Positions 12,701-21,404 of a DNA stretch of 64,000 nt are shown piece by piece. Under the pieces are notes generated by a model, which worked only from the letters and a program-made list of their open reading frames with translations, ran no database searches and had not been told where the DNA came from. Position 1 is the stretch's first letter. Every line of letters begins with the position of its first letter. Source of the stretch: Arion vulgaris (lineage: Eukaryota > Mollusca > Gastropoda > Stylommatophora > Arionidae); assembly GCA_020796225.1 (NCBI GenBank), contig CM036755.1, positions 45,674,306 through 45,738,305 of the forward strand, written 5' to 3'. Made by a program: the position numbers and the translations under genes.

Positions 12701-14026
12701 CATCAGTGTTCCCCACAATTCAGTCAAGTCTTACTTTGACTTCAAAGGTACACAAACTTAGTGATATGGCATGATGAAGAATCTGACAAGTTAGAAAAAA
12801 ATGCTATTTTCTATGTACTGAAATAATAAATCCATGCTTACTTGCTGAACAATGTGGCATTTGGTTTCTTCAGTGTGTGCTGAAAATAGAATAGGACATT
12901 ACTTTCAAAAAAAAGTAACAAAATAATTTCCGACGTGAAAAATTAAACAACTCAGATCACAGAGTAGTTAACATCATTGATAAGAATGAACGCAAACAAA
13001 TAACATTTTGCCAGCCATTTCTTTCTTTCCCTTCCATCTACTGTCAATCGAAGAGCTGTCTTTATCAAAGGGACTCTCCACAAAAGTCCCAGCCATCTCC
13101 ATTCTTTAACCCTTAGCAGAAGTGATCCTGAAATTTTGATATTCAATATAAACATTGCATATCTCGACATCCCAAAATATCAGCTGCAGAAGACTGCATC
13201 GTTATTTGTCGGTGATCAAAGATAAATTTGTGTACAAATGTGACGTCAAACACAACTACTCTCCAAAATCATTGTTTTAAAGATCTTTAGCTGGGTGTAG
13301 ACAGGAAAACAAACATCATTTGTAAGCAAATCAAGCTCAAAATAGAAGGCATTGTTCTTGCTCTTTACTTACCAGTTCTTTCAATGCTTGAGTAATTGTC
13401 AAACTTGTGTTACCACCTCTCAGGAACAAAGTATTTTTTGTATTTTCATGTACTTTTGGCTCCTTTTTCTCCAATGCTCGCCTGCCCTTGCTGCGTTTTT
13501 TGGTTTCTGAAAAGTTAAAAACAAATTGAAAGCAGATCATTAAAAGAAAGTAAGAGGGCATCATACACAATCATTATTATTTATGTGTGAATGTCATCTG
13601 CTTCTTTGTTCTGTCTCAAACTTCAACTAGAATGTCTGTGTGGCATCGAAGTAACTCAACTGATTCACACAACAAACTACACATTTCACTGAAAAATGAT
13701 TAACTCAACTAACAAAATGAACATAAATTATTTCTGTCAGGGACATAAGAAAACATCCTGGCCTGAACAGTTTCACATAGCAGTACTAGCGAAGCAGTCA
13801 TTAAATTCCATGGCACATGGCCTTCCTACACTGCCCTAAAAGCGGTATACAGGCAGTAAAGACAGTTTTAAAGACAAAATGAAGATCTATTATATATCAC
13901 CTATTATAGTCAAAGATATTGGTTACTAAACCAACATCACAGCACTCGGCCAACTCATAAGTCTCAGTCTCCCTAAGTTCTAACAGATGTAAAAGAGTAT
14001 ACATACTTACGAGTTCCTACATTCAT
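795..14026 (-). CDS. RPF2: Ribosome production factor 2 homolog (RPF2/BXDC1), ten coding exons
   Basis: RPF2 is a nucleolar Brix-domain protein that, with RRS1, brings the 5S rRNA-RPL5-RPL11 particle to the pre-60S ribosome. Minus-strand coding exons are 14011-14026, 13373-13506, 12842-12879, 11431-11470, 10100-10181, 8114-8190, 7413-7512, 4604-4706, 3539-3683 and 795-974. All introns are GT-AG and all phases agree; the total is 915 nt, 304 residues (human about 306). Family blocks seen: LEKKEPK (residue 17 on), RPFEDQ, CSLFMFG, KKRPNNLVIG, FFRG, VNGKIY, LLKKSGSRTPRVELE, MGPSLDL and the basic tail PKKKKNIS. The Brix domain spans roughly residues 25-235. Exons 2-10 are secure. Exon 1 (five residues plus one base) is tentative: its donor GTAAGT and phase fit, but its flank resembles a repeat also seen near 35.5 kb. 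Introns hold LINEs, SINEs and two minisatellites. Confidence 0.93.
981..1195. repeat. 52-bp tandem repeat beside the RPF2 last-exon acceptor
   Basis: Four units start at 981, 1033, 1085 and 1137 and differ by only a few bases. The exon-proximal unit merges into the real 3' splice site of the last RPF2 exon (acceptor at 975-976). On the minus strand each unit carries ACTAATA and then a pyrimidine-rich TTTGTGTCTGTAG, resembling a branch point and acceptor. Confidence 0.9.
1235..1420 (+). mobile_element. SINE-C copy, diverged
   Basis: GGGGGACACTGATAATAAGG, GCCTTCACACATAAATCA and GCCAGAATTTATAG match the SINE-C body in order. The 5' part is much altered. It lies in the last RPF2 intron. Confidence 0.55.
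1440..1860 (+). mobile_element. SINE-D copy, near full length
   Basis: It starts with a tRNA-like head (GTGGTCTCTGCGGTGCAGAC, then CTCTCGTTCTAAAGGTAC). The body follows with GAGTTCCTAGCCC, GACGAGCAGGCTG and GAGCACACATGGTTACTCAC. Related copies lie near 22, 32.9, 38.6, 43.6, 53.4 and 59.5 kb. Confidence 0.7.
1861..2790. other. Intron sequence without recognised feature
   Basis: This AT-rich stretch of the last RPF2 intron shows no SINE, LINE or exon-like signal that I can name. Confidence 0.5.
2810..3125 (+). pseudogene. LINE ORF2 C-terminal fragment
   Basis: With frameshifts it reads FKCYRRVLCISWTEKRTN and then a GRRMRGRPRRR-like region, as in the better copy at 34.85-35.33 kb. This is the C-terminal end after the reverse transcriptase of a non-LTR element. 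Confidence 0.7.
3305..3400 (+). mobile_element. SINE-C copy, 3' part
   Basis: TGTATGTCAGGGGACACTGA, GGCCTTCATGCAAAAGTCAG and GACTACGCCTGAATTCGTAG match SINE-C. The end AATGCAGAA agrees with the tail of other copies. Confidence 0.75.
3850..4335 (+). pseudogene. LINE 3' region, RNase H-type branch
   Basis: The stretch contains TVEYQEMKQQTD, then IPTQDNYQNVSRLE and a run of AGNSAMCTCTSDCRAHTSRL, with stops between. It aligns with the minus-strand copy at 12.1-12.5 kb. The family has a cysteine-containing segment after the RNase H-like region. Confidence 0.65.
4425..4565 (-). pseudogene. LINE RNase H fragment
   Basis: The minus strand reads VPGHAGIRRNERADSLAG. This is the classical C-terminal RNase H motif (PGHxGIxGNExAD) of LINE elements. 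Only this motif and a short flank remain. Confidence 0.8.
4815..5090 (-). pseudogene. LINE ORF2 C-terminal fragment
   Basis: The minus strand encodes a broken version of the end seen at 19.4 kb: NCYKKEE, QVQERE, GNPETK and LSRTEWNGEITCRA. It sits in the RPF2 intron between exons 8 and 7. Confidence 0.65.
5231..5492 (+). mobile_element. SINE-A copy, full length
   Basis: It runs from the CGCCTGTGTGGCG head to GGAGCGTTCGAAGAAGAAGA. TATATATA flanks both ends and may be the target duplication, although it is low-complexity. Confidence 0.88.
5500..5850 (+). pseudogene. LINE ORF2 C-terminal fragment
   Basis: Readable pieces are CDSGHVMRHG, SKIILQGTVEGGRRKGG, RKSWFYNIKSW and FCADVSTVTPYDLMD. They follow the usual W-GHV-R, G-RRKG-P, RKSW order of LINE C-termini. 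Stops and a frameshift break it. Confidence 0.8.
6010..6176 (-). pseudogene. LINE 3' end, RNase H-type branch
   Basis: The minus strand reads WPTYTSVQDKMYGVDDNLRQ and ends in CCCAATCTAGTGAGAATGCA followed by GAGAAGAAGAAG. The plus-strand copy at 56.1-56.4 kb has the same end, so this marks the true 3' tail of the family. Confidence 0.82.
6400..6524 (-). mobile_element. SINE-B copy, 3'-truncated
   Basis: Only the head half is present, from CGCCCGAGTGGTTACCGGGC (minus strand) through GTCGTAAGAGGCGAC to GAAATCGATGCATGTGTCC. The tail half is missing and its place is taken by unrelated sequence at 6180-6400. Confidence 0.8.
6560..7316 (-). pseudogene. LINE ORF2 C-terminal region, long fragment
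   Basis: The minus strand carries NFEYLGSLLTTDGNEVTEIK, KTKIRILSACIFPVAKYGCE and the downstream C-terminal stretch with many stops. This YLGS...YGCE signature is typical of the region after the reverse transcriptase palm. It fills most of the RPF2 intron between exons 8 and 7. Confidence 0.85.
7870..8020 (-). mobile_element. SINE-C copy
   Basis: The minus strand gives ACCTCTGAAGTCAGAGGAGG, CGCCTGTATGACGAGGGACA, AAATCAGTCAGAAGGGCCAG and TGAATTTATAGC in family order. Confidence 0.82.
8325..8530 (-). mobile_element. SINE-E copy (tRNA-like head)
   Basis: A second copy lies at 34228-34440. The minus strand starts with a tRNA-like segment (GCGCATGTGGACTGCGGGTG, then GGGGTTCAATTCCAGCGGCT, a B-box-like motif). 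It ends in a poly(A) run on the minus strand. Confidence 0.7.
8600..8960 (+). pseudogene. LINE ORF2 C-terminal fragment
   Basis: It reads TRDHIRNEEIRRTVGTTPAI, then IEKQRLKWFGHLVRMNR. Frameshifts follow in a region where GRPRKRWVDGV is expected. Same family as the 15.8-16.2 kb copy. Confidence 0.85.
8961..9383. other. Intron sequence without recognised feature
   Basis: The stretch lies in an RPF2 intron between two repeats. CTCCTAGAGTTGTTGAG and nearby sequence were not matched to any other place in the window. Confidence 0.45.
9384..9630 (-). mobile_element. SINE-A copy
   Basis: GCTCCATATCGACCACTTG, AGAGCGATTG, GTAGGCCAGCACATCC and GGCAACACACAGG follow the reverse complement of the family. 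Several small indels mark it as old. Confidence 0.85.
9700..10030 (-). pseudogene. LINE ORF2 C-terminal end
   Basis: The minus strand contains EVLSGKITNEELRK, HTEKTDRKQC, GTVLELAGKE and a terminal LLKTCAPL. The same ending is found at 14.9 kb. It lies just downstream of RPF2 exon 5 in the gene's sense. Confidence 0.68.
10230..10500 (-). mobile_element. SINE-H copy, second head type
   Basis: The shared body (CAACCACAGTAAAAGAG, GTTGATTTTCTAGGCACCAC, TTGTCATTGCTTTCTGAACA) precedes, on the minus strand, a tRNA-like head with GTGGCTCATTGGTAGGGCGC and GGTTCAAGC. That head differs from the Asn-like head at 16.5 kb. Confidence 0.75.
10800..11150 (-). pseudogene. LINE ORF2 C-terminal fragment
   Basis: The minus strand reads WLDTIPDSKILTRTRIPSVN, then LLQKAQERWAGHVARMSNKL, LMYGELEEG and GGQKECFIDTM. 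This is a well-known LINE C-terminal pattern (I-D-ILxRxxIxSI, RWxGHVxRM, GGQKKRFKD). Two stops interrupt it. Confidence 0.88.
11555..12105. repeat. 58-bp minisatellite in RPF2 intron
   Basis: About nine units of roughly 58 bp share GAAATATTGTCTATATATTC and then AATGTTGTCTCTTGTATCC followed by TTCCTTCCTTTCG. The last unit runs straight into a LINE fragment, and the same LINE at 4.25-4.31 kb has the unit sequence once, so the array derives from the LINE end. Confidence 0.9.
12100..12545 (-). pseudogene. LINE 3' region, RNase H-type branch
   Basis: The minus strand contains DTISLWNTRKLNSSLTGQG, IRTPSIPTQDNYYNMSRFEQ, TIQPHVYKIQ and a degenerate cysteine segment. It parallels the plus-strand copy at 3.85-4.33 kb. 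Its 3' end has expanded into the 58-bp array. Confidence 0.8.
12625..12760 (-). mobile_element. SINE-C copy
   Basis: GCTATGAATTCAGATGTAGT, GACTGATTTTTGTGTGATGG, TATCATCAGTGTTCCCC and TTGACTTCAAAGGTAC follow the family in reverse. It lies close to RPF2 exon 3. Confidence 0.8.
13570..14005. other. RPF2 first-intron sequence, no recognised feature
   Basis: No repeat or exon is recognised between exon 2 and the tentative exon 1. The region is AT-rich and unlike the SINE families. Confidence 0.4.
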
Positions 14027-14145
14027 CTCTCTGCCCTTCAGTAATCCAGTTCTACTTATATAGCATGTAATTTTTAGCTTCTTAAATCACTGGATAGATT
14101 CAACATAAATTTTAGTGTCATCCAACAATAAGTCACAAGAACATC
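14027..14145. repeat. Dispersed repeat shared with 35.53-35.65 kb
   Basis: CCAGTTCTACTT, then CTTCTTAAATCACTGGAT, then ATTCAACATAAATTTTAG match the later segment with about 80% identity by eye. It borders the tentative RPF2 exon 1, which is why that exon is uncertain. Confidence 0.5.
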
Positions 14146-14554
14146 CCTATTAGCTTAATTCCCTGACCTCTCGAGGAACTTCAACTGACAAGCAGCTTCA
14201 TAGAGGCAACCCATCTCATGGTTTAGCGAGCATACAAAACAAAACACAAAGAAGAACCTGACAATCAAAGCAAGCCTGTATAATTGCTCTGTCATTGCCA
14301 TGAATACCCACACACCAGGACAGTGTAGAACCCAATGAACCTTTGGAGGTTGGAAACTTCTAATAACAACACCCACTCATTCCGCCATTTGGTGTGTTGC
14401 GAAGCACTGACCGAGTCTGAGAGTCAGATATAACAAGTTGACATCCATAAAACAACGGCCACAGTGTAAACGCCACGAGTCCCAGATCTGTAATGTGTGC
14501 ACACCAAGGAAATATTAATGAATCATGTGAACTAAGAACCAGTGAATATGCCAA

Positions 14555-14910
14555 GGTTCTAACAGAACAGGGACGTCAACGAACAAATATAAAAACACTT
14601 GGTAGTTGGTGCTCACGAGAACTCAGGAGAGAACAAAGCAGATACCAGTGGAGAAATAGCTCAGGAAGAGATGCTGGCGATGGATAGGACATACATTGAG
14701 AAGACCGACCGGAAGCATCGAAGACAGGCATTGTTTGGAACCCGCAGGAAAGAGGAGTAAGGGAAGGCTGGCAGACCTGAGAAGAGAGCCGGAGGCGGAT
14801 ATAAAGATAGGCAAAACATGGAAAGAATTGGAAGGGATGGCAAGAGAGAGGAAGAGATGGAAGAAGTTTGTTGAAGACCTGTGCTCCGATGGGAGTTGAA
14901 GGTGATGATG
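14555..14910 (+). pseudogene. LINE ORF2 C-terminal end
   Basis: RRPTGSIEDRHCLEPAGKR, EADIKIGKTWKELEGMARE and RKRWKKFVEDLCSDGS form the usual terminal motif (W..L...A.DR..W...V..LC). It ends in GATGATGATGATGA, a typical simple-repeat LINE tail. Frameshifts split it. Confidence 0.85.
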
Positions 14911-15545
14911 ATGAGTTGGTGCTCCGCCTCAATAAATCAAGCTGAGCAACCGCCTAACGCGTCAGTTCGATGTGTTTGAAGTTGATTAATCAATCTGTTT
15001 GCATATTTAGTATGTCTTTCTTTTCGGGATATACCAATACCAACACCCATCTCTCTCAATCTGGTCAGCGACTGGGATTCACAATCCTGAATTAAGAATT
15101 TGAATGTCATTTCGGTCCATTGCAAACTAGCTCCATAAGTTATATCTTAACTATTCTATGCTAGCGAGTATCCGATCGTAGCCCTGCCATCATTCATCAT
15201 CATGCCAGCCAACAAAATCATCACAAATAAAATAAACAAATTAACAGAACTAAGAAGAGCATTATTTGAAGAAAATATGAAGCAACAATCAAAACAAATA
15301 ATTGTCCAACGATATATTCGCCGCTTTTACTTACACAATTCTTTGCATTTTCAGTAGTAGTGTTAGAAAAGACTCATAAAATGTTAAGCATGAGACAGAG
15401 CACGCAAATGTTGAAACTGGTTGATTACTATGTACTTGTTACGTCTTCGTACAGTTTCTTACTCGGCTTTTACTTAATTAATTACATTCTCCGCAAAGGA
15501 GTTTACTATTTTATAAATCTATTGTGCAATAAACTGTAATATAAC

Positions 15546-15708
15546 CAGTGGCTGCTCGTCATTAAGGGCCAGTGGGGCCGGGTCCACCAAAAATAATGTA
15601 TAACGTGTATTTATTCATATATACATTAAAATATAGCAACCCAAAACCATGATTTATCCGGAACAAATGGCTGGCCCCACCAACAAAAATGATCACGAGC
15701 CGCCATTG
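15546..15708. mobile_element. hAT MITE copy 1 with perfect 8-bp TSD
   Basis: Inverted ends read CAGTGGCTGCTCGT and, at the other end, ACGAGCCGCCATTG. Perfect duplications AATATAAC lie at 15538-15545 and 15709-15716. The 163-bp interior has no coding capacity. An 8-bp TSD and CAGTGGCGG ends are the hAT signature. Confidence 0.93.
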
Positions 15709-15829
15709 AATATAACCGATAAAAGTCTTGTTCTTATGTTGAAAGAGGTATGGGTATACCGAGGTATGTCTGAGCTTGAAGAGGCTTTAATTCCCTAACA
15801 ATAAACAAATTTTAAAAATAAATGAATTC

Positions 15830-16205
15830 TTCTTCTTTTGTCGTCACACTGCTACCGGGTTGTTGCCCAGTGTCGTGGTTTTCTGTTTTTGTCTTGCGCT
15901 GTTCTGGTGGCTTGTGTGATTGTTATCTTTGCTCTTTCACAGGATGCTGCCACGCCATCTAACCATCTTTTCCGTGGTCTTCCTCTTGCCTTCTTTCCCG
16001 ATGTTCTGTTGTAGAAGACTCTGTATACTGTGGAGTTTGGATGCATTCTTATTAAGTGGCCAAACCACTTCATTCTTTGTTTATCTATATAATTCAAGCA
16101 CGGTTTTGTGCCAACTTTCTTTCTTATGCTGATGTTGGTGATTCTGTCTTTTCTTGTGTTGTTGGTAACTTTTCTCAGGCAACGCATTTCACATGTAGTT
16201 ATTTT
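15830..16205 (-). pseudogene. LINE ORF2 C-terminal fragment, open for 111 codons
   Basis: The minus strand is open from MRCLRKVTNNTRKDRIT through KQRMKWFGHLIRMHPNS, GKKARGRPRKRWLDGV and ATRTAQDKNRKPRHWATTR to a stop. It is one of the best preserved LINE C-termini here. The N-terminal parts are absent. Confidence 0.9.
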
Positions 16206-16344
16206 TGTGACTGCGCTTTGCTCATAATAAATGAATTATCTATTATTATTCATCTTTATTTTGCTTCTTACTTGTACTCTATAATTGTTTAAAAGCGAAT
16301 GGTTTTGTTAAGCTTCACAGCTTGAAATAAACATCATTCCTTTT

Positions 16345-16595
16345 TTATTATGAAAATGAAAATCGTGGCATATCCCAAAGGACGTAGCCATCAACCACAG
16401 TAAACAAGTAGTTGATTTTCTAGGCACCACTTATACGTTCAGTAGTTTGCCATTGCTTTCTGAACGGTGGCGCCATCGTCCTTTTGTTAAAAATCAACGG
16501 AAACAATTTGCAAGCAAACTGTCCGCAGCGTGATTCGAACTCAGAACGTCGGGTTAATAGACCGAGTCGCTAACCCCTAGGCCACAGACGCCACT
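16345..16595 (-). mobile_element. SINE-H copy with tRNA-Asn-like head
   Basis: Read on the minus strand, the head is GGCGTCTGTGGCCTAGGGGT, GCGACTCGGTCTATTAACCC and GAGTTCGAATCACGC. The A box, B box and an ATT anticodon position suggest tRNA-Asn ancestry. The body ends with CACGATTTTCATTTTC on the minus strand. Confidence 0.85.
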
Positions 16596-16762
16596 TTTTA
16601 TGAATATATAATTACTTCAGTTTGCAGATTCAATGATATGATGCTGCATCAAGTTTAATTCCCTGTGTTTCTTCTCGTATATATCTATTTGTTTTAAAGT
16701 TTCCTTATCACAGTAGTGGACAACCTGCAGTCCTCAGTCTGGATAGGCAAGTTGATCTAATC

Positions 16763-19101
16763 CCTGTTTCCCAACGTGGGCGCGACACCGAGCAATTTCA
16801 TCGTTAAGGGGGGCAATGGACTCGTTCGGAGTTTAGCTAATGTTCATGATATTGCAAAACCGATGTATTGGATTTTAGATGTCTGTTGACAAAAACGAAT
16901 GTTGCTTCACAATCACTTTACTTAAGTTTAAAAAATCTTCAATAAGCGGAAAGTACTTACATCTAGGTACATTTTTATCTCATTTTAACAAAGCTTTGAA
17001 AGCGGGAAAGCATGTGTTATTGTGTTAAAATCGAGTAATATTTTTTTTTAAAACTGTAATGTGTCTGACATTTACCAACTTTGTCTGTCACGAAGACAAA
17101 AATGAGTTTATACAGTGTAATCTTGAGTATGTAATAGTATTGGACAGAGCTACACATATCATATTTCCACCACAGAAAACAGGTCCGAAGTTTGATTTGG
17201 CTTGGAATGTTAGGTACGATGGGAAAAGAAACCAATAAGCATCAAAGGGGTTTGACTCAAATACAAGTTTTGGGCCATTAGTTTGATTACCAGAGTAATG
17301 GATACTTATTGCGGAGGAGTCTTACTACAATAATCGAATTTTCTGAAACGTATATCACCTGATGTGAAATATTATTATATTAATGTATTCCACATTAATG
17401 TCTCTTATGCCAGCAATGCTAGACCAACGAATCAATGACACGAGGTCGTCTTTAGGTGCATTTGAAGGCAAAACATAGTGCTCATATTAATTCAGATTTG
17501 AAATACTTTCAAACTTTAAAGACAAATTTTGAAAAAAAGAGCACCAATAAAGTCTCTGTTTACTGCTCATACTGCAACTGTCAATCGTATTCTTGAGGCT
17601 AGTTTCTTGATCATTGTTAAATGTGGGGAAAATCATACTATATGAGAGAAATTAATCAAAACATCAATATCAGCATTTCTTGAAACGGTTCTGGAAAAAA
17701 GATGACAAAGAAGTGAAAGCTATGTCACTCAGTAACATAGACTATTAGACGAATAGACGAAATGAGTGAAGACATTGAAATACAACTTGTTGAAATGCTG
17801 AAAAAAGAAAATTTTCAATGCAAACGGATGAATCAACTTTGAGAGACAGTGATGGTACTCCTAATTTGATGGACAAGAAAAATGGCTGCTTAAAATTGAT
17901 GAAAGATGAGAATCCAGAAATGCTTCTTGTGCATTGTGTTATTCACAGGGAAAATTTGGTAGCTAAAAATATTTTGCCTGTTCTAAATGAAGTACTAAAT
18001 TCAGTTATAAAGTATATCAATGCTATTAAAGCTAATGCCAAATGTGAGCGTCTCTTCAAGCTATTTTGTAAAGAACAAAATGCAGACCATGTGAGACTTT
18101 TACTTCCCACTGAAGTAAGAAGGCTCTCGAATGGGAACTGATTAAAAACATTCATGGAACTGTTTGATACTCTTAGTGATTTTTTAAGCGACAATCCTGA
18201 AATGAAGTAATCTGTTAACGGTCGATGGTAAAACATTTGTGAGTTATTTAGCCGATATCTTTGAAAAACTAAATATATTAAATAACCAACTTCAAAGAAC
18301 AAAAAAACTCTTGTTGATGCATAAGCAAAGATATTTGGTGACTGATACCGCTATACTTGTTATTGTCGATCGTCTGGAAAATATATCGGCTGATTTAAAA
18401 GCAAGATTTTCTGATTTGAAACAAATCGATTTTTCAACTTGGATGTTGCAGCCAATGTTAGTGGATTTGTCTGATATTTCAAATATGCGGTATGAAGAAA
18501 AACTCGCAGAAATGTAAAATGGTGAGTCAGTTAAACCTTTATTTAATATAAAAGGAGCAATGGCATGACTTTGTGAGGAAACAGAAATCAAATATACAAA
18601 TTCAACCAAATGTGCAAGAAAGCAACTGTTATTACCGTTTCCATCTTCATATTTAGCTGAATGTGGTTTTAGTGTCATAACTAATTTGCTGATAAAATAA
18701 AGAAATCGGCTGGAAGTAACACAATGAGGAGACTTGAGATTTAAGCTAACTAAATCGGAACCTAACATAAATTAGCTTTGCAGCATGCATAAAGCGCAAG
18801 GATCTCAACAAGTGTATGTAATAATAATTACTAATAATTAAAATAATATAGAAAAATATGTCATTAAAATTATTTCTTACTTGAATTTCAGTTCCCCAAT
18901 TATATGTTTTGAAAATTTACTTACTGTGTTTCCTCAACAATTGCCTAGTGATGTCTTCCTAAAGCCTATCATTTAAATTTCTTCAGTGAACAATTCAATT
19001 GTTGGAAATAAAAATTTGTGTATATGTAACATGTGGGGGCGGGCATACGAATTTTGAAAGGCTTTGGTGGGGCATGGCACAAAAAAGGTTGGGAAACACT
19101 G
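16763..19101 (+). mobile_element. Degenerate full-length hAT transposon, 2.3 kb
   Basis: The ends are CCTGTTTCCCAACG on the left and GTTGGGAAACACTG on the right, imperfect inverted repeats of the common hAT type. Perfect 8-bp duplications ATCTAATC flank it at 16755-16762 and 19102-19109. Inside lies a broken transposase in the same orientation. The element is unrelated to the MITE family by its ends. Confidence 0.92.
17450..18780 (+). pseudogene. hAT transposase remnant (ZBED5/SCAND3-like)
   Basis: Pieces in two or more frames resemble the hAT transposase found in ZBED5- and SCAND3-like proteins: MQTDESTLRDSD, LVHCVIHRENLVAKNI, VLNEVLNSVIKYINAIKANA, HVRLLLPTEVRRLSNGN, VSYLADIFEKLNILNNQLQ, YLAECGFSVITNLL and LRFKLTKSEPN. 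The last two come from the C-terminal dimerisation region. Catalytic-core blocks survive, but frameshifts and stops (near 18141, 18210, 18517 and 18700) make it inactive. The N-terminal part before 17818 is barely readable. Confidence 0.88.
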
Positions 19102-19374
19102 ATCTAATCTGTCCGGTCCGCCAATACAATTGATTAGTTCAAAATAAATATACTCTTGTTGGAAAGATTCTCATTAGTGATCAATAATAAAAAATATATG
19201 TGTCGACGGAGTAATAAAACTGTATTATTACTTCTATTAATGTGTCCGTGTGTGCGAGTTTGTGTGTGTACGCAAGTACACGCATATTTGTGTACCAATA
19301 TGTATGCAGCTTATCTTTAGAGTTCAGTTTCCAGTAGTAACTGCATTTCTGAATAATAATAATTCCTCTAGTAC

Positions 19375-19560
19375 CAGTATACTTACATAGGGTCTGCAAG
19401 CAATTTCTCCATACCGCTTTATCCTGGACAACTCGCTCAGTATCCTCCATGGAACTGAGCTCGATATTTCTTCTCTTTCTCAGCAATATTCGTTTCAGGG
19501 TCTCCTTAGGTCGTCCTCTCTTTCTTGAACCCTTTCCATGACACTTCAATGCCTGCTATG
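19375..19560 (-). pseudogene. LINE ORF2 C-terminal end
   Basis: The minus strand reads KGSRKRGRPKETLKRILLRK, IELSSMEDTERVVQDKAVWR and NCLQTLC. It belongs with the copies at 4.8 and 29.3 kb. Confidence 0.82.
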
Positions 19561-19628
19561 ATATTCCTTGATCATTGCTCAATGTTAAGTGTCGCATTTA
19601 GTTTTGTTTCAAGATGACACAGGATTAT

Positions 19629-19878
19629 CTTCTTCTTTGCGTTCGTTCTTTACGACCAATTTTAATCACTCTTTGTGATATGTTTGATCTTTGCCAAGAA
19701 CGTGTATACGTTGCACATTGGTTTGGTAGACCCCTAAACACATAGACTTCTACACGTTTAGGACACATGCATCCGATTTCATCCAAACCTCCTTAGTGGC
19801 CTCTTACGACATGCGTGGCAGGTAACAGTGGTTCTATTCTTTACACCCCAAATTTGGGCCCCGGTAACCACTCGGGCG
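19629..19878 (-). mobile_element. SINE-B copy, full length
   Basis: It runs from CTTCTTTGCGTTCGTTCTTT at the tail side to the head CGCCCGAGTGGTTACCGGGG on the minus strand. It contains the 18-bp segment that became a minisatellite at 31.5 kb, here in single copy. Confidence 0.92.
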
Positions 19879-19894
19879 ACACATGGTTATAAAT

Positions 19895-20950
19895 GAAGAC
19901 ATCCGGGGAAAAGAGGATGTAACATCAGTACTAAACTTCATCAAGAAACAACGAATTAAATGATTCGGCCATATAAACAGATTACCAACAAATGGTGCGC
20001 ATCAAAGAGCAATGCATGCTCCGATACAGTGAATGCAAAGAGCAGTGCTACTCCGATACAGTGAATGCAAAGAACAATGCTACTCCGATACAGTGAATGC
20101 AAAGAACAATGCTACTCCGATACAGTGAATGCAAAGAGCAATGCTACTCCGATACAGTGAATGCTACTCCGATACAGTGAATGCTACTCCGATACAGTGA
20201 ATGCTACTCCGATACAGTGAATGCTACTCCGATACAGTGAATGCTACTCCGATACAGTGAATGCTACTCCGATACAGTGAATGCAAAGAGCAGTGCTACT
20301 CCGATACAGTGAATGCTACTCCGATACAGTGAATGCAAAGAGCAGTGCTACTCCGATACAGTGAATGCTACTCCGATACAGTGAATGCAAAGAGCAGTGC
20401 TACTCCGATACAGTGAATGCTACTCCGATACAGTGAATGCTACTCCGATACAGTGAATGCTACTCCGATACAGTGAATGCTACTCCGATACAGTGAATGC
20501 TACTCCGATACAGTGAATGCTACTCCGATACAGTGAATGCTACTCCGATACAGTGAATGCTACTCCGATACAGTGAATGCTACTCCGATACAGTGAATGC
20601 TACTCCGATACAGTGAATGCTACTCCGATACAGTGAATGCTACTCCGATACAGTGAATGCTACTCCGATACAGTGAATGCTACTCCGATACAGTGAATGC
20701 TACTCCGATACAGTGAATGCAAAGAGCAGTGCTACTCCGATACAGTGAATGCAAAGAGCAATGCTACTCCGATACAGTGAATGCTACTCCGATACAGTGA
20801 ATGCTACTCCGATACAGTGAATGCTACTCCGATACAGTGAATGCTACTCCGATACAGTGAATGCTACTCCGATACAGTGAATCTAAAGCAAAAGGCCGTC
20901 CACGCAAAAGGTGGACCTCATTAAAAAACAGAGGCAGGGAAAAACACTAC
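19895..20950 (+). pseudogene. LINE ORF2 C-terminus split by a minisatellite
   Basis: TSVLNFIKKQRIK and FGHINRLPTNGAHQRAM lie left of the array, and AKGRPRKRWTSLKNRGRE with NAHKNPF lies right of it. Other copies encode QRAMLLRYNGYKAKGRPRKR without interruption, so the array sits exactly inside that coding stretch. Confidence 0.88.
20000..20884. repeat. 20-bp minisatellite expanded from LINE coding DNA
   Basis: The unit TACTCCGATACAGTGAATGC repeats about 38 times. A longer form of about 32-34 bp, with an added AAAGAGCARTGC, alternates in places. AATGC occurs at both edges of the 20-bp unit, a direct repeat that could have started slippage. Units are nearly identical. Confidence 0.95.
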
Positions 20951-21169
20951 TTTTGAAATGCACACAAAAACCCGTTCTGTAAAACTCTTCTTAGCATGAC
21001 GTTGTGAGACAAAATAGGATTCGAGAAAAAGAGGAGAAGAGAGTTTTGTTTCATCGTGAAATTGAAAGTATTTGTCAACATTGTATGCCTGACCAGATTT
21101 GACACGTATGTCGTATGACAGTCTGGGCATTGGCTAGGATAACTCTTCGATGGTAAGCGGATGGAAACT

Positions 21170-21404
21170 TCTTCTTCTTCTTCAACGCTCCATATCGACC
21201 ACTTGTTAACCACTCTTTGTGATTTGTATGTGGTCCGAGCCTAAGAGCTATTGTACCCTGTGTCAATTATGCGCCTACACATCTGATTTTAGCGACGATA
21301 TTTATTTACCTAGGCATCTACCTCAGTCGCCTCTTACAACATGCTTTGTTGGTTGCAGTGTTACTATTTCTTGCTTGTCTTCGCGGGTTCCAACAACACA
21401 CAGG
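21170..21404 (-). mobile_element. SINE-A copy
   Basis: It begins TTCTTCTTCTTCAACGCTCC and ends AACAACACACAGG. The middle lacks part of the GTAGGCCAGC block. Confidence 0.85.

Noticed and set aside
15335..15348. Alternative RPF2 first exon encoding MQRIV before a GTAAGT donor
   Set aside because: It resembles the human RVV start, but its 14-nt length leaves phase 2 while exon 2 needs phase 1. It would fit only with an extra 20-nt exon (14011-14030) behind a weak acceptor. Kept as an alternative, not annotated.
16530..16595. Possible tRNA gene (Asn-like) on the minus strand
   Set aside because: A and B boxes are recognisable, but it continues into a SINE body found in further copies, and the stems carry mismatches. 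It is a SINE head.
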